58,093 nt of DNA, taken from contig CALGUG010000016.1 of the NCBI GenBank assembly GCA_937902315.1, forward strand, positions 1 through 58,093, read 5' to 3'. This DNA is from an uncultured Chloroflexales bacterium. GTDB lineage: Bacteria; Chloroflexota; Chloroflexia; Chloroflexales; Chloroflexaceae. Below the pieces are notes generated by a model. The model had not been told where the DNA came from. It did no database searches and saw only the letters and a program-made list of their open reading frames with translations. A program made the translations under genes and the position numbers. Position 1 is the first letter of the stretch. Every line of letters starts with the position of its first letter. Below, piece after piece: positions 1-8,871 of the stretch.

Positions 1-52
1 TTCGTTTTTCTGAGCGAAGAGCATGCACGTCTTTAAACGGATTTGGTATTAC
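1..52 (-). repeat. Type B dispersed element, cut by window edge
   Basis: Ends in AAACGGATTTGGTAT at 38-52. Preceded by GTCTTTAAACGG, which on the minus strand is the ATACCAAATCCGTTTAAAGAC start seen at 55587 and 57485. Only one end of the element lies in the window. Confidence 0.6.
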
Positions 53-239
53 AGGGCAGATTTGAGGGTCTGCCAAGTCCTCATGCGAGCCAGCAAATAG
101 TCTAAGTCCCCTTGCGCTGAACAGTTGGCGCTGGGCTGCGCGCCCGATCGACGAAGCTTGAGGCTTGATAGAGCTTTAGAGAAGGTGATACGTCTCGGGG
201 GTTTTGAGGGACCATCATCCCCGGCCCATCTCCCGCCAA

Positions 240-319
240 AGCGGGAGATGGGCGTCAACTGCTGATAGCCGAAGGCGGACGCGCTAGGAGCCGAATGGAA
301 GGGAAAGACCTCGCCGCCA
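240..319 (+). repeat. Type A dispersed repeat, copy 1
   Basis: Core TAGCCGAAGGCGGACGCG at 266-283, then GAATGGAAGGGAAAGACC and terminal TCGCCGCC. Lies downstream of the minus-strand EF-G-like gene. The core differs from consensus by GAAGG for GTAGG. Confidence 0.85.
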
Positions 320-391
320 AAGCGCTAAAGACATCAAAGGCTTTGGCTAGCAGCAAGAACACGGTTTCGCGCTAGCCAACAGCGAGCAACA

Positions 392-437
392 AAGAACGGT
401 GGAAGCCCGAATGGTCTGTCGAGCCTCCACCGTTCTT
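392..437 (-). terminator. Hairpin terminator of the EF-G-like gene
   Basis: AAGAACGGTGGA and TCCACCGTTCTT form a perfect 12-bp stem around a ~22-nt loop. It begins about 20 bp past the stop codon of the minus-strand gene, and T-rich sequence follows on that strand. Confidence 0.8.
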
Positions 438-458
438 CATCTGCACATTCAACCGTGT

Positions 459-2558
459 TTAGGCCACATGTTCCTTCTTAAGATTATTGACGACGGTATC
501 GATCATATGAGCGGGCACATCTTCGTAGTGGTCAAACGTCATGGTGAACTGGCCGCGCCCTTGCGTGATCGAGCGCAGATCGGTCACATAACGCTGACAT
601 TCGGCCAAGGGCACGTGGGCCTGGATCTCGGTCTTGCCGTTGCCATAGGGCATCATACCCATCACTCGCCCGCGCCGTGTGTTGATATCGCTCATCACAT
701 CACCCGCATATTGATCGGGCACTAGGATATTGAGCTGATAGATCGGCTCCATAATGATCGGCTGAGCCTTGGCTGCGGCGATCTTAAAGGCTTGGTTGGC
801 TGCAGTCTTGAAGGCGATTTCTTTGCTATCGACGGGGTGCTCTTTGCCGTCGTAGAGCGTCACCTTTACATCGACGACCGGGTTTCCAGAGAGAAGCCCT
901 TCAGCCATGGCTTCGCGTATGCCCGCCTCTACCGCTGGAATGAAACCTCTGCTGATGACGCCACCAACGATGTTGTTGACAAACACCAGCGGGTCTTCCC
1001 GTTCGGGATCGGGTTCGAGCGGTTCGACCCGTATGGAAACGTCGGCGAACTGACCGGCACCGCCAGTCTGCTTTTTGTGGCGATACTGCGCTTCAGCTCG
1101 ACCACGGATCGTTTCACGATACGGAATACTCGGCAACGTAAGGTCGATCGAGACGTCGAACTTACGCTTCATACGTTCTGCGACAATGGCGAGGTGGCTT
1201 TCGCCCAAACCCGACAGCAGGGTCTCGCCCGAGTGGCTATCGCGCGAGGTGTGCAGGGTCGGGTCTTCTTCGATCATGCGATGGAGCGCTGCTGCAAGTT
1301 TATCTTGGTCAGAGCGCGTATGCGGCTTAACGCGGCTGGTAAAGTTGGGCTGCGGGAATTGGATCGGTTCTAGCTGAACCGGATGTTCGCTGCTACAGAG
1401 CGTATCGTTGGTAAGTGTGTCGGCCAATTTGGTGGCGACACCGATATCGCCCGGGCCGATCGTTTGAACAGCCGTCTGTTCTTTGCCCTTCATTAAATAG
1501 AGGCTTCCGATGCGCTCTTCTTTACGTGTACGTGAGTTGTAAACCGTGGAGTTGGCATGGAGACTGCCACTATAGACCCGCACATAACTGATTTTGCCAT
1601 AGGGATCTGCCAAGGTTTTGAACACAAGGGCGCTGAGGGGTTGATCTTCGCTGGGCTGCAGGGTGATATCGTTGCCAACCGCGAGGTCAACAGCCTTGAC
1701 CTCTTTGCGACCAGCGGAAGCAATGCTATCGATGATGCCATTGAGCAACTGGGCCATGCCCGCTACTTGGATAGCGCTGCCACAGAAGACCGGCACAATA
1801 CTGCCGTTGGCGATGCCCGCCCGAAAACCGAGCAACAGCTCTTCGCGCGTTAAAGCATCTTCGCCGTATTCGAGATACTTTTCGATCAGATCGTCGTTGG
1901 CGGCAGCGATCTTGTCGATCAGCTCGGTGCGCCATTCGTGCATCTGAGCTTCGAGTTCAGGCGGAACGTCGGCTTCTATGTAGCTGCCATCGTGTTTGGG
2001 GCTGTTCATCCAAGCGCGCTGCTGGCGCAAGGAGATAATGCCTCGAAAATCTTTCTCAAGACCGATCGGGATCTGCATCGGAATAACGGCGGCGTCGAGT
2101 TTCTCGCGCGCCTCTTCGATACAGCGGAAGAAGTTAGCGTTCTCGCGATCAAGCTTGTTGATGAAGATCATGCGCGGTACCCCCGCCCGCACAGCGAGAT
2201 CCCAAGCTTGCTCGGTGCCGACTTCAACGCCTCCCGATGCGTCCATTACGATAATCGCACCATCTAAGACCCGCATTGCTGCGGTCATGTCCCCCACAAA
2301 GTCCGAATAGCCAGGCGCGTCGAGCAGATTGATTTTGTCGTCGTTCCATTCGAGCGGAGCTACACTGAGGTTGATAGACATACGTCGCTTCTGCTCGTCG
2401 GGGTCGTAATCGCTAACGGTATTCCCGTCCTCGACACGTCCTGCTCGCGTGATGCCATGGGAGGTTAGCAATAACGACTCGACCAGCGTCGTTTTGCCTG
2501 ACCCACCATGGCCAAATAGGCCGACGTTGTGAATCCTCTCGGGTCCATAGGATCGCAT
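459..2558 (-). CDS. Elongation factor G-like translational GTPase (EF-G2 type)
   Basis: A 699-residue five-domain translational GTPase. The P-loop is GHGGSGKT (about residues 16-23) rather than the GHVDHGKT of canonical EF-G, which places it in the EF-G-like/EF-G2 group. DAPGYSDF (about 79) is the G3 box and NKLD (about 134) the G4 box. The rest follows EF-G order: domain II, domain III, domain IV (QTGGAGQFADVSIRVEP) and the C-terminal domain V. Length is normal. The start follows a strong AGGAGG Shine-Dalgarno at about 2567-2572, with its own promoter (2629-2656) and terminator (392-437), so it is monocistronic. Cytoplasmic. The cellular role of EF-G2 proteins is poorly defined; some act in translocation or recycling. 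Not part of a str operon here. Confidence 0.93.
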   Translation of the reverse strand: MRSYGPERIHNVGLFGHGGSGKTTLVESLLLTSHGITRAGRVEDGNTVSDYDPDEQKRRMSINLSVAPLEWNDDKINLLDAPGYSDFVGDMTAAMRVLDGAIIVMDASGGVEVGTEQAWDLAVRAGVPRMIFINKLDRENANFFRCIEEAREKLDAAVIPMQIPIGLEKDFRGIISLRQQRAWMNSPKHDGSYIEADVPPELEAQMHEWRTELIDKIAAANDDLIEKYLEYGEDALTREELLLGFRAGIANGSIVPVFCGSAIQVAGMAQLLNGIIDSIASAGRKEVKAVDLAVGNDITLQPSEDQPLSALVFKTLADPYGKISYVRVYSGSLHANSTVYNSRTRKEERIGSLYLMKGKEQTAVQTIGPGDIGVATKLADTLTNDTLCSSEHPVQLEPIQFPQPNFTSRVKPHTRSDQDKLAAALHRMIEEDPTLHTSRDSHSGETLLSGLGESHLAIVAERMKRKFDVSIDLTLPSIPYRETIRGRAEAQYRHKKQTGGAGQFADVSIRVEPLEPDPEREDPLVFVNNIVGGVISRGFIPAVEAGIREAMAEGLLSGNPVVDVKVTLYDGKEHPVDSKEIAFKTAANQAFKIAAAKAQPIIMEPIYQLNILVPDQYAGDVMSDINTRRGRVMGMMPYGNGKTEIQAHVPLAECQRYVTDLRSITQGRGQFTMTFDHYEDVPAHMIDTVVNNLKKEHVA

Positions 2559-2628
2559 AGTTGTCCTCCTTGACAGACTACCTAATAATCCAGATGGCTA
2601 GGGGTATTTATGTGCAGAGATAATAGTT

Positions 2629-2656
2629 ATTATAGGTTGTTTCAAAGGAGAGTCAA
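2629..2656 (-). promoter_or_regulatory. Sigma70-type promoter of the EF-G-like gene
   Basis: On the minus strand TTGACT (2656-2651), a 16-bp spacer, then TATAAT (2634-2629). It lies about 70 bp upstream of the start codon. Confidence 0.7.
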
Positions 2657-2985
2657 CGCCGATTTCGTTAAGATCTGCCTCCTTTAAGCTAGCGATTTCT
2701 TTCTTCAAGCGCTTTTTTAGCGCATCCACACCACTATTTACGACTTCCAGCGAAAAGCTTTTAATCCAGATAATCGCTCAGTTCTATCAAATAGATCCCT
2801 ACATTCTCTCAAGTCTTGAATAAAAGAGTCGCAGTGCTTCCAGATAGAGGCCTATAGTTCAAGGAAGCAACGAATTTGACTCGCTTCAATCGCCGACTTA
2901 CGTCAGTCCTCAGCCGCATAACTGAAAGTTAGACCTCGGCAGAGTAAGAAGAGTCCTTGTTCGCTACTCCTAGCTCACAAAATAT
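2657..2985. other. Intergenic stretch with no gene
   Basis: Centre of the divergent gap between the EF-G-like gene and the LVIVD protein. AT-rich. No open frame with a ribosome site, no dispersed repeat copy and no clear RNA gene seen. Confidence 0.5.
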
Positions 2986-3014
2986 TTGCTTACATTAATC
3001 AAATATGATATAAA
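2986..3014 (+). promoter_or_regulatory. Promoter of the LVIVD-repeat gene
   Basis: TTGCTT (2986-2991), 17-bp spacer, TATAAA (3009-3014), giving a leader of about 70 nt ahead of the start at 3092. Confidence 0.6.
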
Positions 3015-3091
3015 CGGTTTAACATTTCAAAGTCGGTAGTTGGTGGAAACTTCAAAATCTGCGAGAGAATTCGGGTCCAAAGGAGACTTTT

Positions 3092-5134
3092 ATGCGATGT
3101 GCACCTCTCGTCTATTACGTATGTGCCATTTTTATCATAACGCTCATCAGCCCGATCCAAGCTCAGCCACAAGCTCTCCTAGCACAACAAGAGACTAATC
3201 ACTCTATCTACCTGCCTTTTGGTGTCCAACCGCTACCACAACCAAACATCAAGTTCGAAAGTAATGAAGGGGGAGCGCTAACTGCCTTCGAAGTCTCAGG
3301 CAATTATGCCTACCTTGGAGAAGGCGTTAGTTTAAAGATCCTTGATGTTAGTGCAGATAGCGATCCCCCAGTTGTTGGTCAAGCCTTCATTCAAGATCTC
3401 GGCCAGATCAGAGACATCGCTATTGTTGGAACAGTAGCATTTGTCGTCAGCGACTTTCACTTTGCTGCCTTCTCAATCGCTAATCCAGTCGCGCCCAATC
3501 TACTCTCGCGTGTAGCGATAGAGAGCGCCAATAATATTCAGATCATTGGTACAAAGGCCTATGTCGGCACCAAGAAGCAGGGTATTGTGGTGGTCGATAT
3601 TAGCAATCCCCGTGATCTTCGGCTGCAAGCTGATCAAACAATCCCCATCAATGCCTCCAATCTGCGAAGTTCTGGAACGCTGTTATTCGCATTTGCTTTC
3701 GATAACACTACAAAGCTCATCGACATCAATACTGGAGCGGTGCTCAGCAGCATTACACCTCCTACTCCCAATCCTCCATCTAGGTCATACAGACATTCGG
3801 ATGCGATTGTTCGTGATGGCATAGCCTTCTTATTACATGATGAAAGACACTCTCAAGCCCAAGTCGCAGTAGGTACAGATCCTTCAAGACAGATTCCAAA
3901 AGGCTTCGATGTTGTTGATATCAGCAATCCAAGCGCACCTGTTTTGCTCAGATCCTTCGGGCTTGAGCTTCCTATGAATCCAAGTTTAAGTGGGTTCTTC
4001 CTTGAAGGAAATACGCTTTATCTTAATACGGGGAGCGACTTAAGCCGCTATGATATCAGCGACCCGAGCAATCCCATCCCACTAGACACACTTATTGTTA
4101 ACCAAGCGCTAGGTGAATTCGTTATTGCCAATAACCGCATCTACGCTTTTTATTTTGATCAACTTTTCGGAGCCAGTGGATATCTCCATATCATTGCCTT
4201 TAATCCAAATGCAGAGTCGGGTTTGCCCCTGATTGGCAAGTACACACAACAAAATCTAGCTGGCGAGAGTAGTCTCCAAGTTATTGGAGATAAGCTTCAT
4301 TCGCTCAACAGGATCTACGATATTTCTACACCGACGCAACTGAAACTACTTGGCTCTATGCCAATAGAACCTGATGTTCCAGAGTATTATGTCATCAGCG
4401 ATACCCTAAGATACGTAACAGCAAATGACTTCGATAAATACCACTTCTCAATCTACGACCAGAGCGATCCGTCCAACATTAAGCTAGTCGCAAGCACAAT
4501 CATTAGCGGTACCTTTAGTTACGACATAGATATCGCAGGAAAATATAGCTTCGTCGCCAGCGACCTAGGCTTACAAGTGATCGATCTCGGCAACCAAGCT
4601 AATCCACATCTAGTAGGAACCATCCATAACGGTACAAAGGTGTTTCAAGTCGAGGTCGAAGGATCGCTCGCTTACCTAATTGACGATCAGAAGAAACTGA
4701 CGATTTATGATATTAGCGATCCGCTCAACGCCACTGCAGTTGGCTCGATCACGCTTCCCTTCGCCGAAGCTGCACTACTTGTGCAAGATGGTTATGCCTA
4801 TGCCTACGCAACGAGCGAACAAGGCGGTGGTATTCTAGCCATCGATATTAGTCAAGCCGCTTCCCCAACCATCGTAGGGCATTTCGCTAACAAAGATGGA
4901 TCTGCCGAACGTATAGTTGATCTCGTTATCAATGGATCGCGTATCTTCGCGCTCACCTCAACCGGCCTATCTATCTATGAACGATCCGCTCAAGACTTTG
5001 CTCAACTTGTTAGCGAGATTCCACTTTTAGCAGAGTCATACTCGCAGGCCAATAACAATGCGATAGCCTACCATAACAACTATCTCTACTTGTATAGCTA
5101 CTATCTGGGTACGATCGTTATCCGAGTGGACTAA
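3092..5134 (+). CDS. Secreted LVIVD-repeat beta-propeller protein
   Basis: 680 residues. The N-terminus is a signal peptide: a hydrophobic stretch (about residues 5-22, VYYVCAIFIITLIS) followed by AQPQA. A short IYLPFG motif follows. The remainder is many ~45-residue units built around 'xAYLxxGxxLxIxDISDPxxPxLVG', for example DISNPSAPVLLRS, DISDPSNPIPLD and DISDPLNATAVGS. This is the LVIVD repeat, predicted to fold as a beta-propeller. Start chosen after AAAGGAG at 3079-3085. No catalytic motif is visible; an extracellular binding or structural role is inferred. Slightly more AT-rich in codon use than its neighbours. Transcribed alone, with a type A repeat just past its stop. Confidence 0.85.
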   Translation: MRCAPLVYYVCAIFIITLISPIQAQPQALLAQQETNHSIYLPFGVQPLPQPNIKFESNEGGALTAFEVSGNYAYLGEGVSLKILDVSADSDPPVVGQAFIQDLGQIRDIAIVGTVAFVVSDFHFAAFSIANPVAPNLLSRVAIESANNIQIIGTKAYVGTKKQGIVVVDISNPRDLRLQADQTIPINASNLRSSGTLLFAFAFDNTTKLIDINTGAVLSSITPPTPNPPSRSYRHSDAIVRDGIAFLLHDERHSQAQVAVGTDPSRQIPKGFDVVDISNPSAPVLLRSFGLELPMNPSLSGFFLEGNTLYLNTGSDLSRYDISDPSNPIPLDTLIVNQALGEFVIANNRIYAFYFDQLFGASGYLHIIAFNPNAESGLPLIGKYTQQNLAGESSLQVIGDKLHSLNRIYDISTPTQLKLLGSMPIEPDVPEYYVISDTLRYVTANDFDKYHFSIYDQSDPSNIKLVASTIISGTFSYDIDIAGKYSFVASDLGLQVIDLGNQANPHLVGTIHNGTKVFQVEVEGSLAYLIDDQKKLTIYDISDPLNATAVGSITLPFAEAALLVQDGYAYAYATSEQGGGILAIDISQAASPTIVGHFANKDGSAERIVDLVINGSRIFALTSTGLSIYERSAQDFAQLVSEIPLLAESYSQANNNAIAYHNNYLYLYSYYLGTIVIRVD

Positions 5135-5174
5135 TATCAGATCCGCTTGCTCACTTCAGGTGGTTTATTAGCTT

Positions 5175-5242
5175 GGCGGAGAGGTCCTAACCTCCCATTC
5201 GGCTTCTAGCGCGTCCGCCTCCGGCTATCAAAGCGGCGCTCC
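5175..5242 (-). repeat. Type A dispersed repeat, copy 2
   Basis: Reverse orientation: GGCGGAGAGG at 5175, CGCGTCCGCCTCCGGCTA at 5210-5227. Sits in a convergent gap. The outer part can pair internally (GGAGAGGT with ACCTCC). Confidence 0.85.
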
Positions 5243-5335
5243 TTCCATTTGGTTGCTCGTCTGCCTGCGCCCAAGCGCCCCCTGAAAGGCCAAGCGTGCG
5301 GATTTGCTATAAATAAATCTAGCCTCGTATGACGA

Positions 5336-5367
5336 GAGCGCCAGCCTGATCGATCAGACTGGCGCTC
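5336..5367. terminator. Strong hairpin in convergent gap
   Basis: GAGCGCCAG...CTGGCGCTC, extended by an inner CTGATC/GATCAG. No T-run on either side, so it may be a termination or mRNA-end structure shared by the converging genes. Confidence 0.5.
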
Positions 5368-5396
5368 GGTACATATGGGATAGAACAACTTGAAAA

Positions 5397-6905
5397 TTAA
5401 CGGTTGGCGTTGTCTTTACCCAAGACCACCACAATATCAGCGCTGCTCTCGGCGCCTTCGGGCAGCGGCCCATTGCTGACGCTCGCACCCAACGCTTTGG
5501 CGATCTGCCGTGCTGTGACAGGCTTGTTGTTGAGATCGTAAACTACAGTCGTTTCGATTGGGCTGCCATCGGGCTGGCTGGCATTGCCCGCGATGGTGAC
5601 GCGATAGCCAGCGTTTTCAAGCTCGCCCGTGACGCGGCTGCCCAAACCGGTGACAGCGGTGCCGTTCAAGACCTGAATCAGCGCATTCTCGTCTTCGGCT
5701 CTGGGTTTACTGAGCAAGCGCGCACTCAGTTGGCGCACCTCTTGCTCGTCCCACAGCAGATTACCGCCATAGGTCTCGGTCATGCTCACCACATCGGGGC
5801 TGAGGCGCAACTGGCCGATCTCGCTGGGGTCGAGGCGAGCTGCCAGCATCAAAATGCCCAACAGCACATCGGGACGATCAAAGGGCAAGGTAGTGGTCAC
5901 AGTGCCTTCCAACGCGCTTAATAGACCGGGCACCGCGCCGATTCGCCCGATCAAACCGCGCGAGCGAAACTCGTCGGCAATGGCGCGAATGACCTGCTGC
6001 TGGCGAGCGTTGCGGTCGAAGTCGCTCGAACCGTGACGGGTGCGCGCGTAGATCAGGGCGGTCGCACCATCCATGCGCTGTGGGCCAGGCTGGAACTCAA
6101 CCCGCATCACGCCGAAATCGGGCGTGGGGTACTCATCATCTACAATGTGGTATGGCACATCGATCGTCACACCGCCTAGCGCATCGACCAGCGAGGCGAA
6201 ACCATCGAAGTTGACTTGGGCGATATAGTCGACTCGCGTGCCTTGGGAGCGCAGGCCGAGGAACTCTTCAACCTTCTCGGCGGCGCGCGCCATACCAGCC
6301 TGCTGGCGGGTTGTGCCCGGGCCATAGAAGCCTTCGGGATCGAGATAACCTTGGTAGTAGGCTGTATTGATCTTGGTGATGCCAATACCTTCGAGCTCGA
6401 TCTGGGTATCGCGCGGGATCGAAAGCATATTGGCCCAAGCGCCCGCCGTATCAACATGAGCGAGCAACAGAATATCACTGCGCACGCCTTCTTCGGGGTG
6501 ATCGGTGCGCTCGTCGACGCCAACCAGCAGCACGTTAAAGCTGCCCAAGGTTGAGGCCAGCGGCGGATTTCTACGCACATCATTCACCACAACATCGTCG
6601 GCTACGCCACGGATCTGCAGATAGACTAGCACTGTACCGATCAAGCCGAGCAGCAGCAAGACCAAGATGACATTGCGCACAATCGGCCAATACGAGCGTT
6701 GGGCAGGTCGACGGCTTGGGCGCGCGCTTTGAGAGCGAGGGCCAGTTGGTGGTGGCGGAGGTGGCCCTAACGGTCGTCGCGGCTGAGAGCGTTGCCCGCC
6801 GGGACGCTGGCCGGGCTGCTGATCTGGCCGCCGCTCTGGACGCCGCATAACCAAGGTTTCGTCAGTATATGCCTCTCGGCGAGGTTCACGGGGTTCTTGT
6901 GCCAC
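5397..6905 (-). CDS. LytR-CpsA-Psr (LCP) family envelope protein
   Basis: 502 residues from GTG at 6905. A cytoplasmic Arg/Pro/Gln-rich tail (about 1-70) leads to one membrane helix (VILVLLLLGLIGTVLVYL, about 83-100). The extracytoplasmic LCP domain follows, with LLVGVDERTD, RSDILLLAHVD, SIPRDTQI and YARTRHGSSDFDRNARQQQ; the Arg/Asp residues in these motifs bind the pyrophosphate of the lipid-linked substrate in the family. The C-terminal ~100 residues (VLNGTAVTGLGSRVTGELENAG) are a LytR_C domain. LCP enzymes transfer undecaprenyl-linked glycans onto the cell wall; here the acceptor polymer is unknown. An in-frame GTG two codons upstream exists (6911), but GGAG at 6915-6918 spaces better to 6905. 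An extended -10 lies at 6941-6949. Confidence 0.9.
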   Translation of the reverse strand: MAQEPREPRREAYTDETLVMRRPERRPDQQPGQRPGGQRSQPRRPLGPPPPPPTGPRSQSARPSRRPAQRSYWPIVRNVILVLLLLGLIGTVLVYLQIRGVADDVVVNDVRRNPPLASTLGSFNVLLVGVDERTDHPEEGVRSDILLLAHVDTAGAWANMLSIPRDTQIELEGIGITKINTAYYQGYLDPEGFYGPGTTRQQAGMARAAEKVEEFLGLRSQGTRVDYIAQVNFDGFASLVDALGGVTIDVPYHIVDDEYPTPDFGVMRVEFQPGPQRMDGATALIYARTRHGSSDFDRNARQQQVIRAIADEFRSRGLIGRIGAVPGLLSALEGTVTTTLPFDRPDVLLGILMLAARLDPSEIGQLRLSPDVVSMTETYGGNLLWDEQEVRQLSARLLSKPRAEDENALIQVLNGTAVTGLGSRVTGELENAGYRVTIAGNASQPDGSPIETTVVYDLNNKPVTARQIAKALGASVSNGPLPEGAESSADIVVVLGKDNANR

Positions 6906-6940
6906 AATCACTCTCCATGCGTAAATCTTTTATCGATTCT

Positions 6941-7017
6941 AGTATACCAGCCACTGAGACAGTTGTTCTATGCAAACAGGCTGAAAGCTCTCTGAAATCG
7001 AGGCGCTATGGTATAAT
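6941..7017. promoter_or_regulatory. Divergent extended -10 promoters
   Basis: Minus strand: TGGTATACT (extended -10 at 6949-6941) facing the LCP gene. Plus strand: TGGTATAAT (7009-7017) facing the DA1-like gene. Neither has a good -35, as is usual for extended -10 promoters. Both conclusions come from sequence match only. Confidence 0.55.
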
Positions 7018-7053
7018 GCAGAACGGCGATTATTCAGATGATGAGATGGATGT

Positions 7054-7779
7054 ATGAGTTTCCAAAAGCGAGCTTCCGAACGCCAAATACAGCCTATCCG
7101 CTGTGCAACTTGTGGGCGTTTATTGATTGGCCGTTACTATATGTTTCGCGGTCGCTCGGAAGGCTTTTGTGCCGACTGTATGGACTTCCGCTCTCGCTGT
7201 TCGAGCTGCGGCGCGCCCCTCGAAGACAACCACTGGAAATTGCACGATGGGCGTCAACAGTGCAACCGCTGCCACAGCACCGCAGTCTACGATGTAGCGG
7301 AAGCACAACAGCTCTATGCTGAAACCGTAAAAGGCGTCGCGCAGCAACTCGGTCTGCGGCTGCAAAAACCGGTCGAATTTCGTTTGCTCGATGCACCAAC
7401 CCTCAGCCAGCTCCACCGCAGCGGCAACACATCGACTCAGCTCGATGAGCATCCCCTCGGTTTATACTACTACCACGGCTCTGTACGTGCGATCTATATG
7501 TTGTACGGTTTACCCAAGCTGATGTTTCGCATCACGGTTGCGCACGAATACGCGCACGCTTGGCAAGCCGAATACTGCCCAACCCTCAGCGACAATATCT
7601 TTCGCGAAGGGTTTGCTGAATGGGTAGCTTACCACCACCTCCTCTGGCTCGGCTGTTCACTAGCGGCTGAACGAATGCTCGAAGAAGAACATCCTTATCG
7701 GCCGGCCTTGGAACGTGTGCTCGAACTCGAACGTCGGACGGGGATCCCTGGTGTCATTGCTAGTATTCAACGAGCGTAA
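7054..7779 (+). CDS. DA1-like protein: LIM-type zinc fingers plus HExxH metallopeptidase
   Basis: 241 residues. The N-terminal third has four CxxC pairs (C17/C20, C39/C42, C49/C52, C70/C73) with nearby histidines, the pattern of a LIM-type double zinc finger. The C-terminal part has a zinc-peptidase site, HEYAH at 164-168, with the downstream acidic motif EGFAEW (185-190) as likely third ligand. LIM followed by H-E-x-x-H-AW resembles the DA1 peptidase family, best known from plants, where it cleaves ubiquitin-pathway proteins. No signal peptide or membrane helix, so cytoplasmic. The next gene starts 6 bp after its stop and is probably cotranscribed. Substrate unknown. The family assignment is by motif, not alignment. 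Confidence 0.75.
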   Translation: MSFQKRASERQIQPIRCATCGRLLIGRYYMFRGRSEGFCADCMDFRSRCSSCGAPLEDNHWKLHDGRQQCNRCHSTAVYDVAEAQQLYAETVKGVAQQLGLRLQKPVEFRLLDAPTLSQLHRSGNTSTQLDEHPLGLYYYHGSVRAIYMLYGLPKLMFRITVAHEYAHAWQAEYCPTLSDNIFREGFAEWVAYHHLLWLGCSLAAERMLEEEHPYRPALERVLELERRTGIPGVIASIQRA

Positions 7780-7785
7780 CAACTT

Positions 7786-8838
7786 ATGACTGCAGCACTT
7801 CGTATCGGCATCATCGGAACCGGTGGCATGGCCCACTGGCATGCTCGCCAATTTCTTGCTCTTGGAAACACCCAAATCGTTGCAGTCTGCGATATCGACG
7901 CAGAACGCGCAGCAACTTTCGCCAAAACCTATAACGCCGAGAAGTTCTATAGCGACTACAAAGAGATGCTGGCCCAATCGCAGCTCGATGCGATCAGCAT
8001 CGTAACCTCCAACGATGCCCACCACCCGATCAGCATGGCCGCGATCGAGGCTGGCATTCACGTGATGTGCGAAAAGCCTCTGGCGCTCACCGTCGCTCAA
8101 GCCCAAGAGATGTACGATGCTTCGCTCAAAGCAGGCGTGATCACGGGCGTGAACTTCACCCATCGCAACACGCCATGCTTCAGCTTGGCCCGCAAAATCA
8201 TCGCCAGTGGTCAGATTGGCAAGATCTACCATGTGCAGTGTAACTATTTGCAAGACTGGATGCTAGGTCTGGCGCGGCGCGGCAGCGACACCGTTGTATG
8301 GCGCACCGATAAACGCATCGCTGGTAGCGGCGAACTCGGCGATCTCGGCGCGCATATCATCGACCTGTTGCACACAATCGTCGGCGATATTGTGGCGGTC
8401 AACGCCCTCTTGCCGAACTATCCCGAGCTGCACAACCAAGCCTTGCCGCACGAAGCGATCTCGGACGACATCGCAGCGCTGCAGCTAGTCGCCGCTAATG
8501 GCAGCGTTATCCATGCCACTGCCTCGCGTGTCTCGACCGGCCTGGGCAACCAAATGACGCTCGATATCTATGGGCACGAAGGCGCGATCAAGACCGACGA
8601 TCTCAAAGAGAGCCAAGCAGAAGCCTGTATCGGCAGCTTCCAAGTCGCGCGGCGCGCTTGGTCAACCTTTAGCATCAGCGATAACGAGCGCGAACCAAAC
8701 CCAATCGAGATCTTTATTAACAGCATTCGCACAGGCCAACAGTCGGACATGGGCTTTGCATCAGGTCTGAGAGTACAAAAAGTACTTGAAGCCGCCGAAC
8801 AGAGCGCCGCAACAGGTCAACGGGTGAGCCTGGTATAA
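7786..8838 (+). CDS. Gfo/Idh/MocA family NAD(P)-dependent oxidoreductase
   Basis: 350 residues. The N-terminal Rossmann fold opens with IGIIGTGGMAHWHA (about 7-20). The family's EKPLA lysine motif is at about 103-107 and a central GELGDLGAHIIDLLH segment supplies substrate-site residues. These enzymes oxidise or reduce sugars, inositols and related polyols with NAD(P). Substrate cannot be read from sequence. Six bp separate it from the DA1-like gene, so it is likely in the same transcript, with map following 33 bp later. A second member of the family, unlike in detail, is at 31444-32532. Confidence 0.9.
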   Translation: MTAALRIGIIGTGGMAHWHARQFLALGNTQIVAVCDIDAERAATFAKTYNAEKFYSDYKEMLAQSQLDAISIVTSNDAHHPISMAAIEAGIHVMCEKPLALTVAQAQEMYDASLKAGVITGVNFTHRNTPCFSLARKIIASGQIGKIYHVQCNYLQDWMLGLARRGSDTVVWRTDKRIAGSGELGDLGAHIIDLLHTIVGDIVAVNALLPNYPELHNQALPHEAISDDIAALQLVAANGSVIHATASRVSTGLGNQMTLDIYGHEGAIKTDDLKESQAEACIGSFQVARRAWSTFSISDNEREPNPIEIFINSIRTGQQSDMGFASGLRVQKVLEAAEQSAATGQRVSLV

Positions 8839-8871
8839 ACCCTTTTGAAGACAAGGTGAAGGAGAAGAGAG

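Noticed and set aside
399..2310. Several plus-strand open frames of 60-193 codons
   Set aside because: They are antisense to the EF-G-like gene, which has full domain structure, promoter and terminator. No ribosome sites.
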